A DNA stretch of 64,000 nt from NCBI RefSeq assembly GCF_000153805.1, contig NZ_DS022298.1, forward strand, positions 380,616 through 444,615, written 5' to 3'. The notes under the pieces are model-generated. The model ran no database searches and was not told where the DNA came from. It saw nothing but the letters and a program-made list of their open reading frames with translations. Shown here in pieces: positions 36,114 through 44,732 of this stretch. The stretch is from Synechococcus sp. BL107 (GTDB lineage: Bacteria > Cyanobacteriota > Cyanobacteriia > PCC-6307 > Cyanobiaceae). The first letter of the stretch is position 1; every line of letters starts with the position of its first letter. Both the position numbers and the translations under genes were made by a program.

Positions 36114-37661
36114 TCAGTGTTTAAGTTTTTCTGTGGCGCCGAACTGTTCGATGAGGACGTCTTTCAATACCGATTTAATCTGTTCAGCTGGTACAGATTT
36201 TTGATGTAGCTCACCAAGAGTTGGATTGGCTCCTTGTGAACCGCCGATGGTGATGGTGTAGCCCTCACCCATCACACCATCGCTATTTTTCGCTTTGGTG
36301 CCAGTGAGTCCGATCGCGCCCATGTAAGCCTGGCCGCAAGTATTGGGGCAGCCTGTCCAATGAATTTTCAGCTCGTCGGGAAGGTTCAGTTCAGCATCCA
36401 GTTCATGGGCTGCTTTGAGAGCTTGATCTTTGGTATTGGTGAGTGCAAAGCTGCAGTAGGTGCTGCCTGTGCAAGACACTGTTCCTGCTGCAATGGTGCC
36501 AGGCTCTAAAGGAAAACGTTGTAGTAAAGGATCTGCTTTCAGTGCGCCGACTGTGTTCTCTGAAATGCCAACGAGAATGACATTTTGGTCTTCTGTGAGT
36601 CGTATTTCTCCGCTGCCATATTGAAGGCTAGCTGTGGATAAATCATGAAGATCTTGAGCTGTTAAACGCCCTACTGGAACGTGCAAGCCTGCAAAGGAAA
36701 GACCTTCTTGTTTTTGAGGGTGGATCCCATAATGAGAACGGGGCTCTGCATTAAAGACAGAACCGGGATCCGGGGTGAGGGGGCCGAAGCGTTCTTCCAC
36801 CATTGCCCTGAAGGCATCGAGTCCCACTTCATCGAGATACAGACGGAAGCGTCCTTTGGGCCGTTTGTCACGCTCGCCGTTGTCACGCCAGATTTTGACG
36901 ACCGTTGCAGTCATGTCACAGATCTGATCGGGCGTTACCCAAGCATTCAGAGGTAGTGCATAAGCATTGAGCTGTGAGGAAAGAATCCCAGCTATCCAAA
37001 CCCCAAATCCCATCACACCGTTGTGCTCTACGGGATGGAAAATAATGTCGTTATGAAGTAAAAAATTATCTTTTGATCCGGCAACGGCGGTGTTCCATTT
37101 GCGTGGAAGGTTGGAAAATTCGGGATTTCCCTCACAATTATTCGTGAGGAAGTTCTGAAGCTCGGTTGTGTATGGTCGTGTGTCGATAATTTCTTCGGGA
37201 TCGATTCCTGCCAGAGGATTGCCAGTCACATTGCGAGGGTTATCGAAGCCAGACTGAATTGAACTCAATCCTGCTTCTTTTAAACGTTTTAGGATTTCAG
37301 GAAAATCTCCGAGGAGAACGCCACGAAGTTGAAGATTTTGACGAGTCGTGATATCGCAGCTTCCATTTTCTCCGTAACGCTCAACAATTGATGCAATAAC
37401 TCTGAGCTGCTGAGCTGACAAAACACCGTTGGGAACTCTAAGGCGAAGCATAAACTTGCCCGGTGTTTTGGGGCGCCAGAACATCCCATACCACTTCAGA
37501 CGGAGTTGTAAATCTGTTTCATCAACTTGTTCCCAGCCCAGCTCAGCGAATTGATCAATTTCGCTGCCAACGAGTAGACCATCTTTATTGGCTTTATTTT
37601 GCTCAATTTTGTTGAGCTTCTTGCCCTCTAGATAAGGCTTGGTTGGGGAACTTGCTGTCAT
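36114..37661 (-). CDS. nirA: Ferredoxin-nitrite reductase
   Basis: NirA reduces nitrite to ammonium using six electrons from ferredoxin with siroheme and a [4Fe-4S] cluster. The 515-aa product has the ferredoxin-sulfite/nitrite reductase half-domains (RVPNGVLSAQQLRVIASIVE near 77; ITTRQNLQLRG near 107) and the cluster cysteines CTGSTYCSFALTNTK near 400 and GCPNTCGQAYMGAIGL near 439. The ATG at 37661 is preferred to a TTG at 37673. The neighbouring cobA and CbiX-like genes make siroheme. Upstream, at 37800-37813, is only an imperfect NtcA-type site. Confidence 0.97.
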   Translation of the reverse strand: MTASSPTKPYLEGKKLNKIEQNKANKDGLLVGSEIDQFAELGWEQVDETDLQLRLKWYGMFWRPKTPGKFMLRLRVPNGVLSAQQLRVIASIVERYGENGSCDITTRQNLQLRGVLLGDFPEILKRLKEAGLSSIQSGFDNPRNVTGNPLAGIDPEEIIDTRPYTTELQNFLTNNCEGNPEFSNLPRKWNTAVAGSKDNFLLHNDIIFHPVEHNGVMGFGVWIAGILSSQLNAYALPLNAWVTPDQICDMTATVVKIWRDNGERDKRPKGRFRLYLDEVGLDAFRAMVEERFGPLTPDPGSVFNAEPRSHYGIHPQKQEGLSFAGLHVPVGRLTAQDLHDLSTASLQYGSGEIRLTEDQNVILVGISENTVGALKADPLLQRFPLEPGTIAAGTVSCTGSTYCSFALTNTKDQALKAAHELDAELNLPDELKIHWTGCPNTCGQAYMGAIGLTGTKAKNSDGVMGEGYTITIGGSQGANPTLGELHQKSVPAEQIKSVLKDVLIEQFGATEKLKH

Positions 37662-37673
37662 GGTGTCGGCCAA

Positions 37674-38158
37674 TCAGAGGGAGTAATTGCTCGATTTAGA
37701 GGTACTTGGTGAGTTGCTTGTGTATTTGGTTAGCAGTCCATCGTTGAGGTCTTATGTGCTGACTCGATACCATTAACCTCGTCAATGCCCTTTTGGTCGG
37801 TAGCGAATTAGACCGTTTGGAAATCCACTTCGTCTTGCTTGATCTGGCTTGATTTTGGTTACTTTGGCTACATCTTGGTGTTGTCGCGGAGGCGTAAAAG
37901 GCAGTTTGCCGTTACTCAGTATTGGCGTCCTATTTCGCCAACCATCCGAATCGCTCCGGCTCGGACCATCTGCCAGACACGTTTCATGGCCGCGATGTCT
38001 CGATCCAGCTCGCTGGGAACTCGAGGCTCGTCGGAGGGGTAGCGCCTTTGTTGGACGAACTCCCTATCGGAATGGTTCCGATACGACCGGCTCGTCAATG
38101 GAGCACGATCGGTGTAGCGACGGCGCGTCATGGATTCGACAGCGGAGATACCAGGGTG
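37674..38158. other. Divergent spacer between nirA and the siroheme genes, with a weak NtcA-like site
   Basis: Promoters for nirA (minus) and the CbiX-like gene (plus) must lie here. At 37800-37813 the sequence reads GTA-N8-GAC, one base off the GTA-N8-TAC consensus; no perfect box is present. The rest contains a possible minus-strand small gene (37916-38131), and the same stretch is an in-frame 5' extension of the CbiX-like gene (ATG at 37922) that I consider non-coding. Confidence 0.5.
37916..38131 (-). CDS. Candidate 71-aa basic protein
   Basis: The frame starts ATG at 38131 and encodes a 71-aa protein with an Arg/Tyr-rich N-terminal half (MTRRRYTDRAPLTSRSYRNH) and an amphipathic C-terminal helix (PSELDRDIAAMKRVWQMVRAG). 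It looks more protein-like than the opposing frame. No strong ribosome site precedes it. The family is not recognised; treat as tentative. Confidence 0.4.
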   Translation of the reverse strand: MTRRRYTDRAPLTSRSYRNHSDREFVQQRRYPSDEPRVPSELDRDIAAMKRVWQMVRAGAIRMVGEIGRQY

Positions 38159-38821
38159 ATGACACCAGGGGACCTGGTAGTTGATCCGTGGCCGTTGTTA
38201 CGGAATCGTTCTTCTGCGTCGCAGCAGTTTGCGCTTCGCATGGTTGTGCACGGTCGCTCGGGTGGAGTGGTGCCGGCATGTTTGTCGTCTTTTGTCGACG
38301 ACTTGCAGGGCAAGCGTTCAGCACCAGTTCAATTGCAAGCACTCACGGCGGAGGAGTGCCCATGCGTCCCCGATCGTCCACTTCTTTTACTCCCGTTGCT
38401 TCTTTGGCCTGGGGCCCATGCGCGAACTGATGTGCCGGCGATTCGTCAGCGCTTGCGCATCGACGGAGCGAGGGTCACGATGCTGCCCTTTCTTGGTGCG
38501 TGGCCTCTTTGGTGGGGCCTGGTGGCGTCTTCTATTCAGCGTCAGCGTGAGCCAGGTTCTGTGTTGGTGCACCATCCCCTGCGTGAAGGGGTTGCCGATC
38601 GTTTTTTAGCGATGTTGTCGGTCTCCTTGAACCTTCCGTTGGTTTCGTTCGATTGCTGGCCTGAGCATCAGACTCAGCACGCTGATGCTCGACCAATTCC
38701 TCTCGCGCTTGCCCCCAATCGAATGACGGAGTCGTTGCGTCAAGTCGATGCTCCACCACCACTGCTGGAACACCCCTCGATTCGTGAGGGCCTTCTCGAT
38801 TTGCTCGCATGCTTGCCGTGA
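38159..38821 (+). CDS. CbiX-type sirohydrochlorin chelatase-like protein
   Basis: The product (220 aa from the ATG at 38159) resembles CbiX: MVVHGRSGGVVPACLSSFVDDL near 28, LLLLPLLLWPGAHARTDVPA near 85, and VTMLPFLGAWPLWWG near 117, the paired histidine-containing motifs of type II chelatases that insert Fe2+ or Co2+ into sirohydrochlorin. It sits directly before cobA and divergent to nirA, fitting iron insertion to make siroheme. An upstream in-frame ATG at 37922 would add 79 residues that look non-conserved; the 38159 ATG has a CAGGGTG site just upstream. Confidence 0.75.
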   Translation: MTPGDLVVDPWPLLRNRSSASQQFALRMVVHGRSGGVVPACLSSFVDDLQGKRSAPVQLQALTAEECPCVPDRPLLLLPLLLWPGAHARTDVPAIRQRLRIDGARVTMLPFLGAWPLWWGLVASSIQRQREPGSVLVHHPLREGVADRFLAMLSVSLNLPLVSFDCWPEHQTQHADARPIPLALAPNRMTESLRQVDAPPPLLEHPSIREGLLDLLACLP

Positions 38822-39603
38822 CTGACTCCAACCCAGGAACTGTGTATTTGGTGGGTGCTGGCCCTGGTGATCCAGAACTGCTCACGCTGAAGGCCCATCG
38901 CTTGCTGACGCGATGTGATGCCTTGGTTTACGACTCCCTTGTGCCGAAGGAAGTGCTCGATCTCGTTCCTCAGCATTGCGAACGCCAATTCGTTGGAAAG
39001 CGACGCGGACACCACTCCGTGCCTCAGCCCAGCACCAATGCAGTGCTTGTGGACATGGCGAAACGACACGAATGCGTTGTGCGTTTGAAGGGTGGTGACC
39101 CGTTTCTGTTTGGCCGTGGCGGTGAGGAGGCTGCATATTTGGCGGCGCGCAATATTCCTGTGGAAGTTGTTCCCGGAGTTACAGCCGGGATCGCGGCCCC
39201 TGCCTACGCCGGAATTCCTGTCACCCATCGCAGATCAGGGTCGTCGGTGACGTTTGTCACCGGCCACGAGGAAATTGATAAACGCAGGCCATCTGTTGAT
39301 TGGCGTGCTTTGGCCAAGGCCAGTGATGGACTTGTGATTTACATGGGGCTTCACAATTTGCCCAAAATTGCAGAGGAGTTAATCGCTGGTGGTCTTGCGG
39401 ATAACACTCCTGTTGCTGTGATTCAGCAAGGCACGGTGGAAGGCCAACGCTGTCTTAAGGCTGCGTTGTCGGAGGTGGCTGTTGCGACGCGAGAGCAGAA
39501 GTTCAAGTCTCCTTCGATTGTGGTGGTGGGAGACGTGATCGATCAGCAGGTTGAAGCTTGCAGACCCAAGCCTGCTGCGGTCACGATGCCGATTCCTTTT
39601 TGA
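38809..39603 (+). CDS. cobA: Uroporphyrinogen-III C-methyltransferase
   Basis: CobA/SUMT methylates uroporphyrinogen III twice with SAM to precorrin-2, the branch to siroheme and cobalamin. The 264-aa product has GTVYLVGAGPGDPELLTLKA near 10-29, the SAM-binding VRLKGGDPFLFGRGGEEA near 85-102, and VEVVPGVTAGIAAPAYAGIP near 119. No CysG-type dehydrogenase domain is attached. It overlaps the CbiX-like gene by 13 bases and is positioned to serve nirA. Confidence 0.97.
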   Translation: MLAVTDSNPGTVYLVGAGPGDPELLTLKAHRLLTRCDALVYDSLVPKEVLDLVPQHCERQFVGKRRGHHSVPQPSTNAVLVDMAKRHECVVRLKGGDPFLFGRGGEEAAYLAARNIPVEVVPGVTAGIAAPAYAGIPVTHRRSGSSVTFVTGHEEIDKRRPSVDWRALAKASDGLVIYMGLHNLPKIAEELIAGGLADNTPVAVIQQGTVEGQRCLKAALSEVAVATREQKFKSPSIVVVGDVIDQQVEACRPKPAAVTMPIPF

Positions 39604-40114
39604 CGCGCTTTGTGGCGGATTCCCGCAGGCGAGATCGAAGTTGGGCCAGGTTGCAAGGCCTTGTGGTCTCATCGAGCTGAGAGCGAATCAGTTTTGTCCA
39701 GGCGGTTTCGACGGCATCAAGGGAGCCTGGAAGCACGAAGACAAAGGTGCCATTGGCAACACCAGCAAGACATCGGCTTTGCAAAGTGCTGGTGCCAATC
39801 GTCTCGAACGACAACACGCGGAAGAGCTCCCCGAATCCATCGATGGTCTTGTCTAAAAGGGGGGTAATGGCTTCGGGAGTTCCGTCACGTCCCGTCAGGC
39901 CTGTACCGCCACAGGTGATCACAACATCCACGCCGGGGTCTGCGATCCAACGGCTCAGTTCAGCTCGGATGATGTAGCGGTCATCCGGACAGAGACGGCG
40001 TTCGGTGAGGAGATGATCCGCCGATTCCAACTGTTGTTGGAGCCGATCGCCACTGGGATCATCCGCGAGGGTTCTGCTATCGGAGATGGTTAAAAGTGCG
40101 ATGGCCAAACTCAC
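39581..40114 (-). CDS. moaB: MoaB/MogA-type molybdopterin adenylyltransferase
   Basis: The family adenylates molybdopterin before molybdenum insertion. The 177-aa product begins with [13 protein letters not shown] and contains [21 protein letters not shown] near 62-82 (MPT-binding GGTG) and [15 protein letters not shown] near 125. It starts with GTG at 40114. The 3' end overlaps cobA convergently by 23 bases. It lies with other moa genes next to the nitrate reductase that needs the cofactor. Confidence 0.93.
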   Translation of the reverse strand: MSLAIALLTISDSRTLADDPSGDRLQQQLESADHLLTERRLCPDDRYIIRAELSRWIADPGVDVVITCGGTGLTGRDGTPEAITPLLDKTIDGFGELFRVLSFETIGTSTLQSRCLAGVANGTFVFVLPGSLDAVETAWTKLIRSQLDETTRPCNLAQLRSRLRESATKRVKKESAS

Positions 40115-40169
40115 GCGCTGGCAGCAAGTGATCTGGACGCTAGAACCGCATCAGTCGGTTTTGGCCTCT

Positions 40170-40397
40170 GTGCTTCGGGTGCTGTTGTTCGCGTCATTGC
40201 GAGATCGTGCTGGCTGGGAGGAGCGAAGCATCCCGGTCTCAGAAGCGGGACTCACAGCAGCCCAGGTGTGGGATCAGTTGGAGCTCGGTCCTCTGGAGTC
40301 TGTCTGTGTGGCTGTTAACCAGGAGTTGGTTCGATCCGATCAGCCGCTGCGAGCTGGTGACGAATTGGCCTTTCTTCCCCCCTTTACCGGTGGTTGA
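40170..40397 (+). CDS. moaD: Molybdopterin synthase small subunit
   Basis: MoaD is a ubiquitin-like sulfur carrier; its C-terminal glycine is thiocarboxylated and donates sulfur to precursor Z. The product ends LAFLPPFTGG, the required Gly-Gly. The core LRVLLFASLRDRAGWEER starts at GTG 40170, giving 75 aa; in-frame ATGs at 40086 and 40101 would add a non-conserved extension. The stop overlaps the moaE start by 8 bases. Confidence 0.9.
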   Translation: MLRVLLFASLRDRAGWEERSIPVSEAGLTAAQVWDQLELGPLESVCVAVNQELVRSDQPLRAGDELAFLPPFTGG

Positions 40398-40836
40398 AAT
40401 CGGACAGGACGATTCCATTCGGGTGCAAATTCGGCCTGATCCCTTTTCCGCTTTTGAGGCGTTGGAGTGTTGGGCTGGAGCTGCGGCTGCAAGTGCAGTT
40501 TTTCTTGGGCGCGTGCGTCCGCAGACGCTTGATGGTGAGCCTCTACAGGCGTTGGAGTTGCAGCATTACCCCGGTTTTTGTGAGCGTCAGCTTTTGCAGT
40601 TGGCCCGAGAACAGCTGCAGCACCACGGAGCGACGCGCGCGTTGGTTCTCCATCGCGTTGGAACGTTGCTCCCCGGTGAGCTCATTGTTTTGGTGGCCGT
40701 TGAGGCAGACCGCCGTGGCTGCGCTCAGCGTTGTTGTAGTGACCTTTTAGAAGCGTTGAAGCATCAGGCACCCTTTTGGAAGAGGGAGTGGTTTTCAGAC
40801 CAGGGCACTTGGCTGAGCGGGAATACGCCGCTTTAA
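40390..40836 (+). CDS. moaE: Molybdopterin synthase catalytic subunit
   Basis: MoaE forms a heterotetramer with MoaD and converts precursor Z to molybdopterin. The 148-aa product has AVFLGRVRPQT near 40, LELQHYPGFCERQL near 56, HRVGTLLPGELIVLVAV near 88 and APFWKREWF near 127 (catalytic Lys pair region). It starts with GTG at 40390 within the end of moaD. Its last 4 bases overlap the SDR gene on the other strand. Confidence 0.95.
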   Translation: MVEIGQDDSIRVQIRPDPFSAFEALECWAGAAAASAVFLGRVRPQTLDGEPLQALELQHYPGFCERQLLQLAREQLQHHGATRALVLHRVGTLLPGELIVLVAVEADRRGCAQRCCSDLLEALKHQAPFWKREWFSDQGTWLSGNTPL

Positions 40837-41678
40837 AACGTCGCTTTTGGATGCTTTAGGACGTAGCCCAGGGCGTGAAGACGAGTATTTCGAACGCGAC
40901 GACCACTGCTTGCGGTTTTGGGATCATCAACCCATCGAATCGGCTCGAGTCCTTCGCTTGAGAGGGTTCTGTCGATTAGTTCCGCGATGCGGATCGGTTG
41001 ATCGTTGACGATATTGATGACACCACTCCATTTTTCCGTCATTGCAGCCTTAATGGCACCTGCTACGTCATCAACGTGAACCCAATTGGTGAATTGTTGC
41101 CCACGTCCAGGTCGTGTCTGACCGGCGAGGTTTTGAAAGCGGTCTTTGAATTCACGGCCTGGTCCATGGAGAGCGCCAAGGCGAAGAATGCAGACTCGAC
41201 GCGTTGGTTGATCGATCGTTTGCAGGAGAGCCTCACTGTCCACCAAGACAGCGCCATGACCATTGCTGGGATTGGTGGGGGTTGATTCACTAACCCACTC
41301 TCCTTGTGCATCGCCGTAGACCGAACAGCTACTCGTGTAGATGATGTGACGTAGTTGTGGGAGTTGCGGAAGCAAGCTTGTTAAGCAGTGGAAGCTGTCG
41401 ATAAAGGTGTTTCGGTAGCCATCTTCATCCACTTGACGATCGCCCTTAGGTCCAAGGCAAAACAACGCGACTTCTGCATCGCATAAGGCTTGCTTGAGGG
41501 AGATGGCATCGCTGGCATCGCAGATCCTCACGTGATCGGCAAGGGGCTCTAATTCAGCGAATCGCTCCTCTCGGGTTGTGGTGAGAGTGAGAGTGAGAGT
41601 GAGATGTGATCGCTCCCCTTGAAGTTGATGCGCCAAGGCGAGACCGACAAAGCCGCAACCGACGATGGTGAGATTCAT
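40833..41678 (-). CDS. NAD-dependent epimerase/dehydratase family protein (extended SDR)
   Basis: The 281-aa protein begins NLTIVGCGFVGLALAHQL, a Rossmann GxGxxG loop, and has IIYTSSCSVYGDAQGEW near 112 with the Tyr of the SDR active site. It resembles YeeZ-like and other extended SDR proteins; the substrate is unknown. A hexanucleotide repeat encodes LTLTLTLT near residues 27-34. It is flanked by Moco genes but a role in cofactor synthesis is not indicated. Confidence 0.85.
   Translation of the reverse strand: MNLTIVGCGFVGLALAHQLQGERSHLTLTLTLTTTREERFAELEPLADHVRICDASDAISLKQALCDAEVALFCLGPKGDRQVDEDGYRNTFIDSFHCLTSLLPQLPQLRHIIYTSSCSVYGDAQGEWVSESTPTNPSNGHGAVLVDSEALLQTIDQPTRRVCILRLGALHGPGREFKDRFQNLAGQTRPGRGQQFTNWVHVDDVAGAIKAAMTEKWSGVINIVNDQPIRIAELIDRTLSSEGLEPIRWVDDPKTASSGRRVRNTRLHALGYVLKHPKATF
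41581..41604. repeat. (GTGAGA)4 hexanucleotide repeat
   Basis: Four perfect copies of GTGAGA lie inside the SDR coding sequence, encoding alternating Leu-Thr on the minus strand. Being a multiple of three, copy-number slippage would change only the length of a Leu-Thr strand, not the frame. Confidence 0.8.
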
Positions 41679-41739
41679 GCCTGCACCGTTGTTGCCAGAG
41701 ACGCTAGGTGTTGCAACAGGATTTAGGTCATTGAAGACT

Positions 41740-42990
41740 TCAGAACACGGTTCGTCGGATCAATTGAGCCCACAGCTCGTCCCCTGCTTTGAGGTCGTCT
41801 GCATCAGCTGGGAGTTCGAGGAGTAGATCCGCTCCTTCGAGGGATCCGATTCGTGAGGAGGCTTGTGATCCATTCAGGCGTGCCAGCAACTGTCCTGAAG
41901 GGCCGACGTCTAACCGAGCCCGTGCCAACTCGGGACGTCCGGGGCGACGTAGGAGCTGATCCGTGAGTTCGACGCGTACGCGTGGGAAAAGTTCGGGTGT
42001 GGTTTGGCCTTCGATGGCTTGCAGTGCGGGCCAGAGCAGTTGCAAGGCGGTAACGGCTGCGGCGACTGGATTTCCTGGGAGGCCGAAGAACGGGACGCCG
42101 TCCCCGAGGGTGCCGAAAGCGAAGGGACGACCTGGCTTCAAGAAGAGCTTCCAGAATTCGACGGCACCAAGTTCAGCCACCAGCGGTCGAATCCAGTCGC
42201 TGTCTCCTGCTGAGACGCCACCTGTGCTGACGACGACATCGCATTGCTTGCTTAAATCCTGCAGCGTTTGGCGGAGTGTTTGCGGTTCATCAGCGACAAC
42301 GTAATGGTGATCCACTTTTTGGCCAAGGGTTTGGATCAGTGCGATGAGCAGTGTTCCATTGCTTTCCCAAATGGTGCCTGGTGGTCTTGTAGTTCCAGCT
42401 GGCACTAGTTCGTCGCCACTAATGATCAGGCCGATCCGGGGTTGTTGATAAACCAAGAGTTGGGCAATGCCGCAGCTGGCTAGACGCCCGAGGAGTGCTG
42501 GGGTAAGGCGTTGCCCTGGATCCAAAAGGCAATCTTCGGCTTTGCACTCCTCATCGGCTGCGCGGATCCAAGGGTTATCGGATGCTTTGCCTTCGAGGCT
42601 GAGTTCCGTGTCTTGGGTGCACACAAGTTCTTGCGGCAGCACCCATCCCGCTCCAGGAGGTAAGGGGGCTCCTGTGAGAATTCGGATCGCTTCTCCTGGG
42701 TTTAAAGACCCTTGGAAGGGAGCACCTGGCGCGGATCGCCCTTGAAGCGTCCATTGGTCACCTTGTTGCGGTTGTGTCTGCTGTCCAAGTGCGTAGCCAT
42801 CCATCACTGATGCTCTGAATCCAGGTATGGCCTCCGGTGCAACAACAGGTTCGGCGTTGATGCGACCCAAGGCTTGGTTCAGTGCAACGGCTTCAGTTTT
42901 TTGGGTTGGCTTTAGGGCTGCGAGGATTTTATTTCGGGCCTCCAAGAGAGGCAGCCCCTCGATGCCGTAGGGCTCAGCGCTTCCAGACAC
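41740..42990 (-). CDS. moeA: Molybdopterin molybdenumtransferase
   Basis: MoeA inserts molybdate into adenylated molybdopterin. The product (416 aa) has the substrate region [11 protein letters not shown] near 54, [13 protein letters not shown] near 190, [15 protein letters not shown] near 248 and [17 protein letters not shown] near 304. I chose GTG at 42990 because residues before it (TTG at 43032) lie in moaC and are not conserved; this overlaps moaC by 17 bases and the [18 protein letters not shown] start fits the family. Confidence 0.95.
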   Translation of the reverse strand: MSGSAEPYGIEGLPLLEARNKILAALKPTQKTEAVALNQALGRINAEPVVAPEAIPGFRASVMDGYALGQQTQPQQGDQWTLQGRSAPGAPFQGSLNPGEAIRILTGAPLPPGAGWVLPQELVCTQDTELSLEGKASDNPWIRAADEECKAEDCLLDPGQRLTPALLGRLASCGIAQLLVYQQPRIGLIISGDELVPAGTTRPPGTIWESNGTLLIALIQTLGQKVDHHYVVADEPQTLRQTLQDLSKQCDVVVSTGGVSAGDSDWIRPLVAELGAVEFWKLFLKPGRPFAFGTLGDGVPFFGLPGNPVAAAVTALQLLWPALQAIEGQTTPELFPRVRVELTDQLLRRPGRPELARARLDVGPSGQLLARLNGSQASSRIGSLEGADLLLELPADADDLKAGDELWAQLIRRTVF

Positions 42991-43456
42991 CGTTGCGCCC
43001 CCCTGACTTGTGGATGAGTTGAATCGAACCAATCGTCATGGCTGGATCGATCGCTTTAAGCATGTCGTAGAGGGTGAGTAGTCCGACGGACACCGCAACC
43101 ATGGCTTCCATTTCTACGCCGGTCGGCCCAGTGGTCCGACATCGGCAATTCAGCCTTAGTCCAGGTAGGTGTTCGTCGGGTTGGATGTCGACGTCCATTC
43201 CGCTCAAGGAAATCGGATGGCACAAGGGAATCAGCTCCCAGGTGCGTTTGGCGGCTTGGATTGCTGCAATTCGAGCCACAGCCAATACATCACCTTTTGG
43301 CGTTTCTCCGCGCAGAATTAAGTCCAAGGTTTCCCGATCCATCTGGATGCTGCCTTGGGCATGTGCTTCCCGATAGCTGGAGGGTCGATCTCCAACATCC
43401 ACCATGTGCACGTCGCCTTTGCTGTTGAGGTGGCTCAGATTGCGGTCGCTTTGCAT
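42974..43456 (-). CDS. moaC: Cyclic pyranopterin monophosphate synthase
   Basis: MoaC works after MoaA to form precursor Z from GTP. The 160-aa product shows [20 protein letters not shown] near 18, [18 protein letters not shown] near 76 and [24 protein letters not shown] near 110, the standard family motifs including His and Glu active-site residues. Its ATG overlaps the TAA of the carbonic anhydrase (TAATG), and its end overlaps the moeA start. Confidence 0.96.
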   Translation of the reverse strand: MQSDRNLSHLNSKGDVHMVDVGDRPSSYREAHAQGSIQMDRETLDLILRGETPKGDVLAVARIAAIQAAKRTWELIPLCHPISLSGMDVDIQPDEHLPGLRLNCRCRTTGPTGVEMEAMVAVSVGLLTLYDMLKAIDPAMTIGSIQLIHKSGGRNGVWKR

Positions 43457-44151
43457 TAGATCAAGGTCACGGCACCTGTTTGGAGATCGAAGTAGCTCAC
43501 GACCAGCTTCAAGCTGCCTTTGGCTTCCGCTTCACGAAGCAAAGGGCTGTTGTCTCTCAAGGTTGTGGCTGTTCCCAGCGCATTGCTGCGCACGGCTGCT
43601 GTCAGGTCAGGGCTATCTGCGATTTGAGAGCGGATTGGGGTGATCAGCCGCTCCAAAGAGGGAGTTAACGCACTATTTCCCATGGCCGTTGATATGGCGC
43701 CACATCCGCTGTGGCCCATCACCATCACCAGGGGTGTTTGCAGAATGCTCACGCTGTATTCGATCGAAGCGATTGCGGCATCAAAAGCAGTGTTGCCTGC
43801 GCTTCGAATTACAAAAAGTTCTCCAGGTGTGGTGTCGAAGATCCAGCTTGGAGAAACGCGTGAGTCCGCACAAGTGAGCAGGGTGGCCCAGGGATGTTGC
43901 TCGTTGATCAGCGTTTGTGGAGCGTTGAAGCAGCGGTTGTTTTGGAGTTCGCTTCCGAGATTGGTGGAGGGGTTGCGACCTGCCTCTTGCCAAGCATTCG
44001 AGAAGCGGTGGTTGCCCTCCATCAAATTCTTTAAGGGATCTCTCGGTTGGCAGGATCCCTCGGTTGAAGCCGCCGCAGATTGCCCGCCGATGAAGGCTGT
44101 GATGGCTAAACCTGCAGAGGTTTCGAGCAGTTTTCGGCGATGCAAGCGCAT
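43456..44151 (-). CDS. Exported beta-carbonic anhydrase
   Basis: The 231-aa protein has the beta-class zinc motifs [12 protein letters not shown] near 92 and [13 protein letters not shown] near 144, plus RSAGNTA near 117. The N-terminus is [20 protein letters not shown], a twin-arginine signal with a following hydrophobic segment, so folded export by Tat to the periplasm is likely. Such enzymes interconvert CO2 and bicarbonate; in the periplasm it could recover CO2 or supply bicarbonate for the carbon-concentrating mechanism. It is the gene just before moaC in the same direction and translationally coupled to it, which is unexpected in this cluster. Confidence 0.92.
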   Translation of the reverse strand: MRLHRRKLLETSAGLAITAFIGGQSAAASTEGSCQPRDPLKNLMEGNHRFSNAWQEAGRNPSTNLGSELQNNRCFNAPQTLINEQHPWATLLTCADSRVSPSWIFDTTPGELFVIRSAGNTAFDAAIASIEYSVSILQTPLVMVMGHSGCGAISTAMGNSALTPSLERLITPIRSQIADSPDLTAAVRSNALGTATTLRDNSPLLREAEAKGSLKLVVSYFDLQTGAVTLI

Positions 44152-44190
44152 GCCAACAGACTATTCAATCCAGTCTGTTTTTAAAGTTAT

Positions 44191-44505
44191 TTAGCGTTCG
44201 CCAAGGGTGGACCAAAGCGTTGCTTCGGAGCCCACGACAGGTTCGATATTGATGGCAGGGGCCGGAGATGCCACAACGTTGGTTCCAGCGACGCTGGGTG
44301 CAACGACGGTATCGCGTTCGCCCAATGCGGCCCAAAGCGTTGCGGGGCTGGCAATCACAGGGTCAACATCAGCTTGGCCATTGTTTAGTTGGCGAGATTG
44401 GGTGTGCACAAGTTGCACAGCCAGGGAGCCGACGATGAAGGCCCCAAGGAATCCAGCTGCGATGGAGACCGCACTGCGGCTGGAGGAAGAGATGCTGCTT
44501 GTCAC
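44191..44505 (-). CDS. Single-pass protein with tandem ATLWxxLGER repeats
   Basis: The 104-aa protein has a Ser-rich start, one hydrophobic helix (about residues 13-33), then a tail with two copies of a repeat: SPATLWAALGERDTVVAP near 53-70 and SEATLWSTLGER near 93-104. The repeats are separated by a Val/Ala/Pro-rich linker. It could be a membrane-anchored interaction partner for a cytosolic or periplasmic protein. It lies upstream of the carbonic anhydrase gene on the same strand. The family is not recognised. Confidence 0.6.
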   Translation of the reverse strand: MTSSISSSSRSAVSIAAGFLGAFIVGSLAVQLVHTQSRQLNNGQADVDPVIASPATLWAALGERDTVVAPSVAGTNVVASPAPAINIEPVVGSEATLWSTLGER

Positions 44506-44528
44506 GCCTGAACTCTGTTGTCAGAGCT

Positions 44529-44699
44529 TCAGTATGCGAATGAAGGGTATGAATGGCTACGGTTTGGGAAAAAACTGGTATCAGAATTAACGGTTTTTAA
44601 AATATTCCACTCGTTCGAATATTGAGTTGAGCGTGTTTCTGCCATGACCCAGCCGTGGGACATGCCGAGGAACATTCCTAAACAAATCGCGAGACGCAC
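44529..44699 (-). CDS. Candidate small secreted protein
   Basis: From a GTG at 44699 the frame reads MRLAICLGMFLGMSHGWVMAET with a hydrophobic stretch and an Ala-X-Ala-like end, resembling a signal peptide; the mature part is about 34 residues, polar and aromatic. No ribosome site is evident and no family is recognised, so this may be chance. Confidence 0.28.
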   Translation of the reverse strand: MRLAICLGMFLGMSHGWVMAETRSTQYSNEWNILKTVNSDTSFFPNRSHSYPSFAY

Positions 44700-44732
44700 A
44701 ATGCAATTTATGTAACAAGGTGAACATCGCTG

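Noticed and set aside
37922-38158. In-frame extension of the CbiX-like gene to ATG 37922
   Set aside because: The added 79 residues show no domain character, and a better ribosome site precedes the ATG at 38159.
44712-44725. NtcA-like site (GTA-N8-AAC) before narM
   Set aside because: Two of the three bases in the second half match, but a near match in AT-rich sequence is weak evidence alone.
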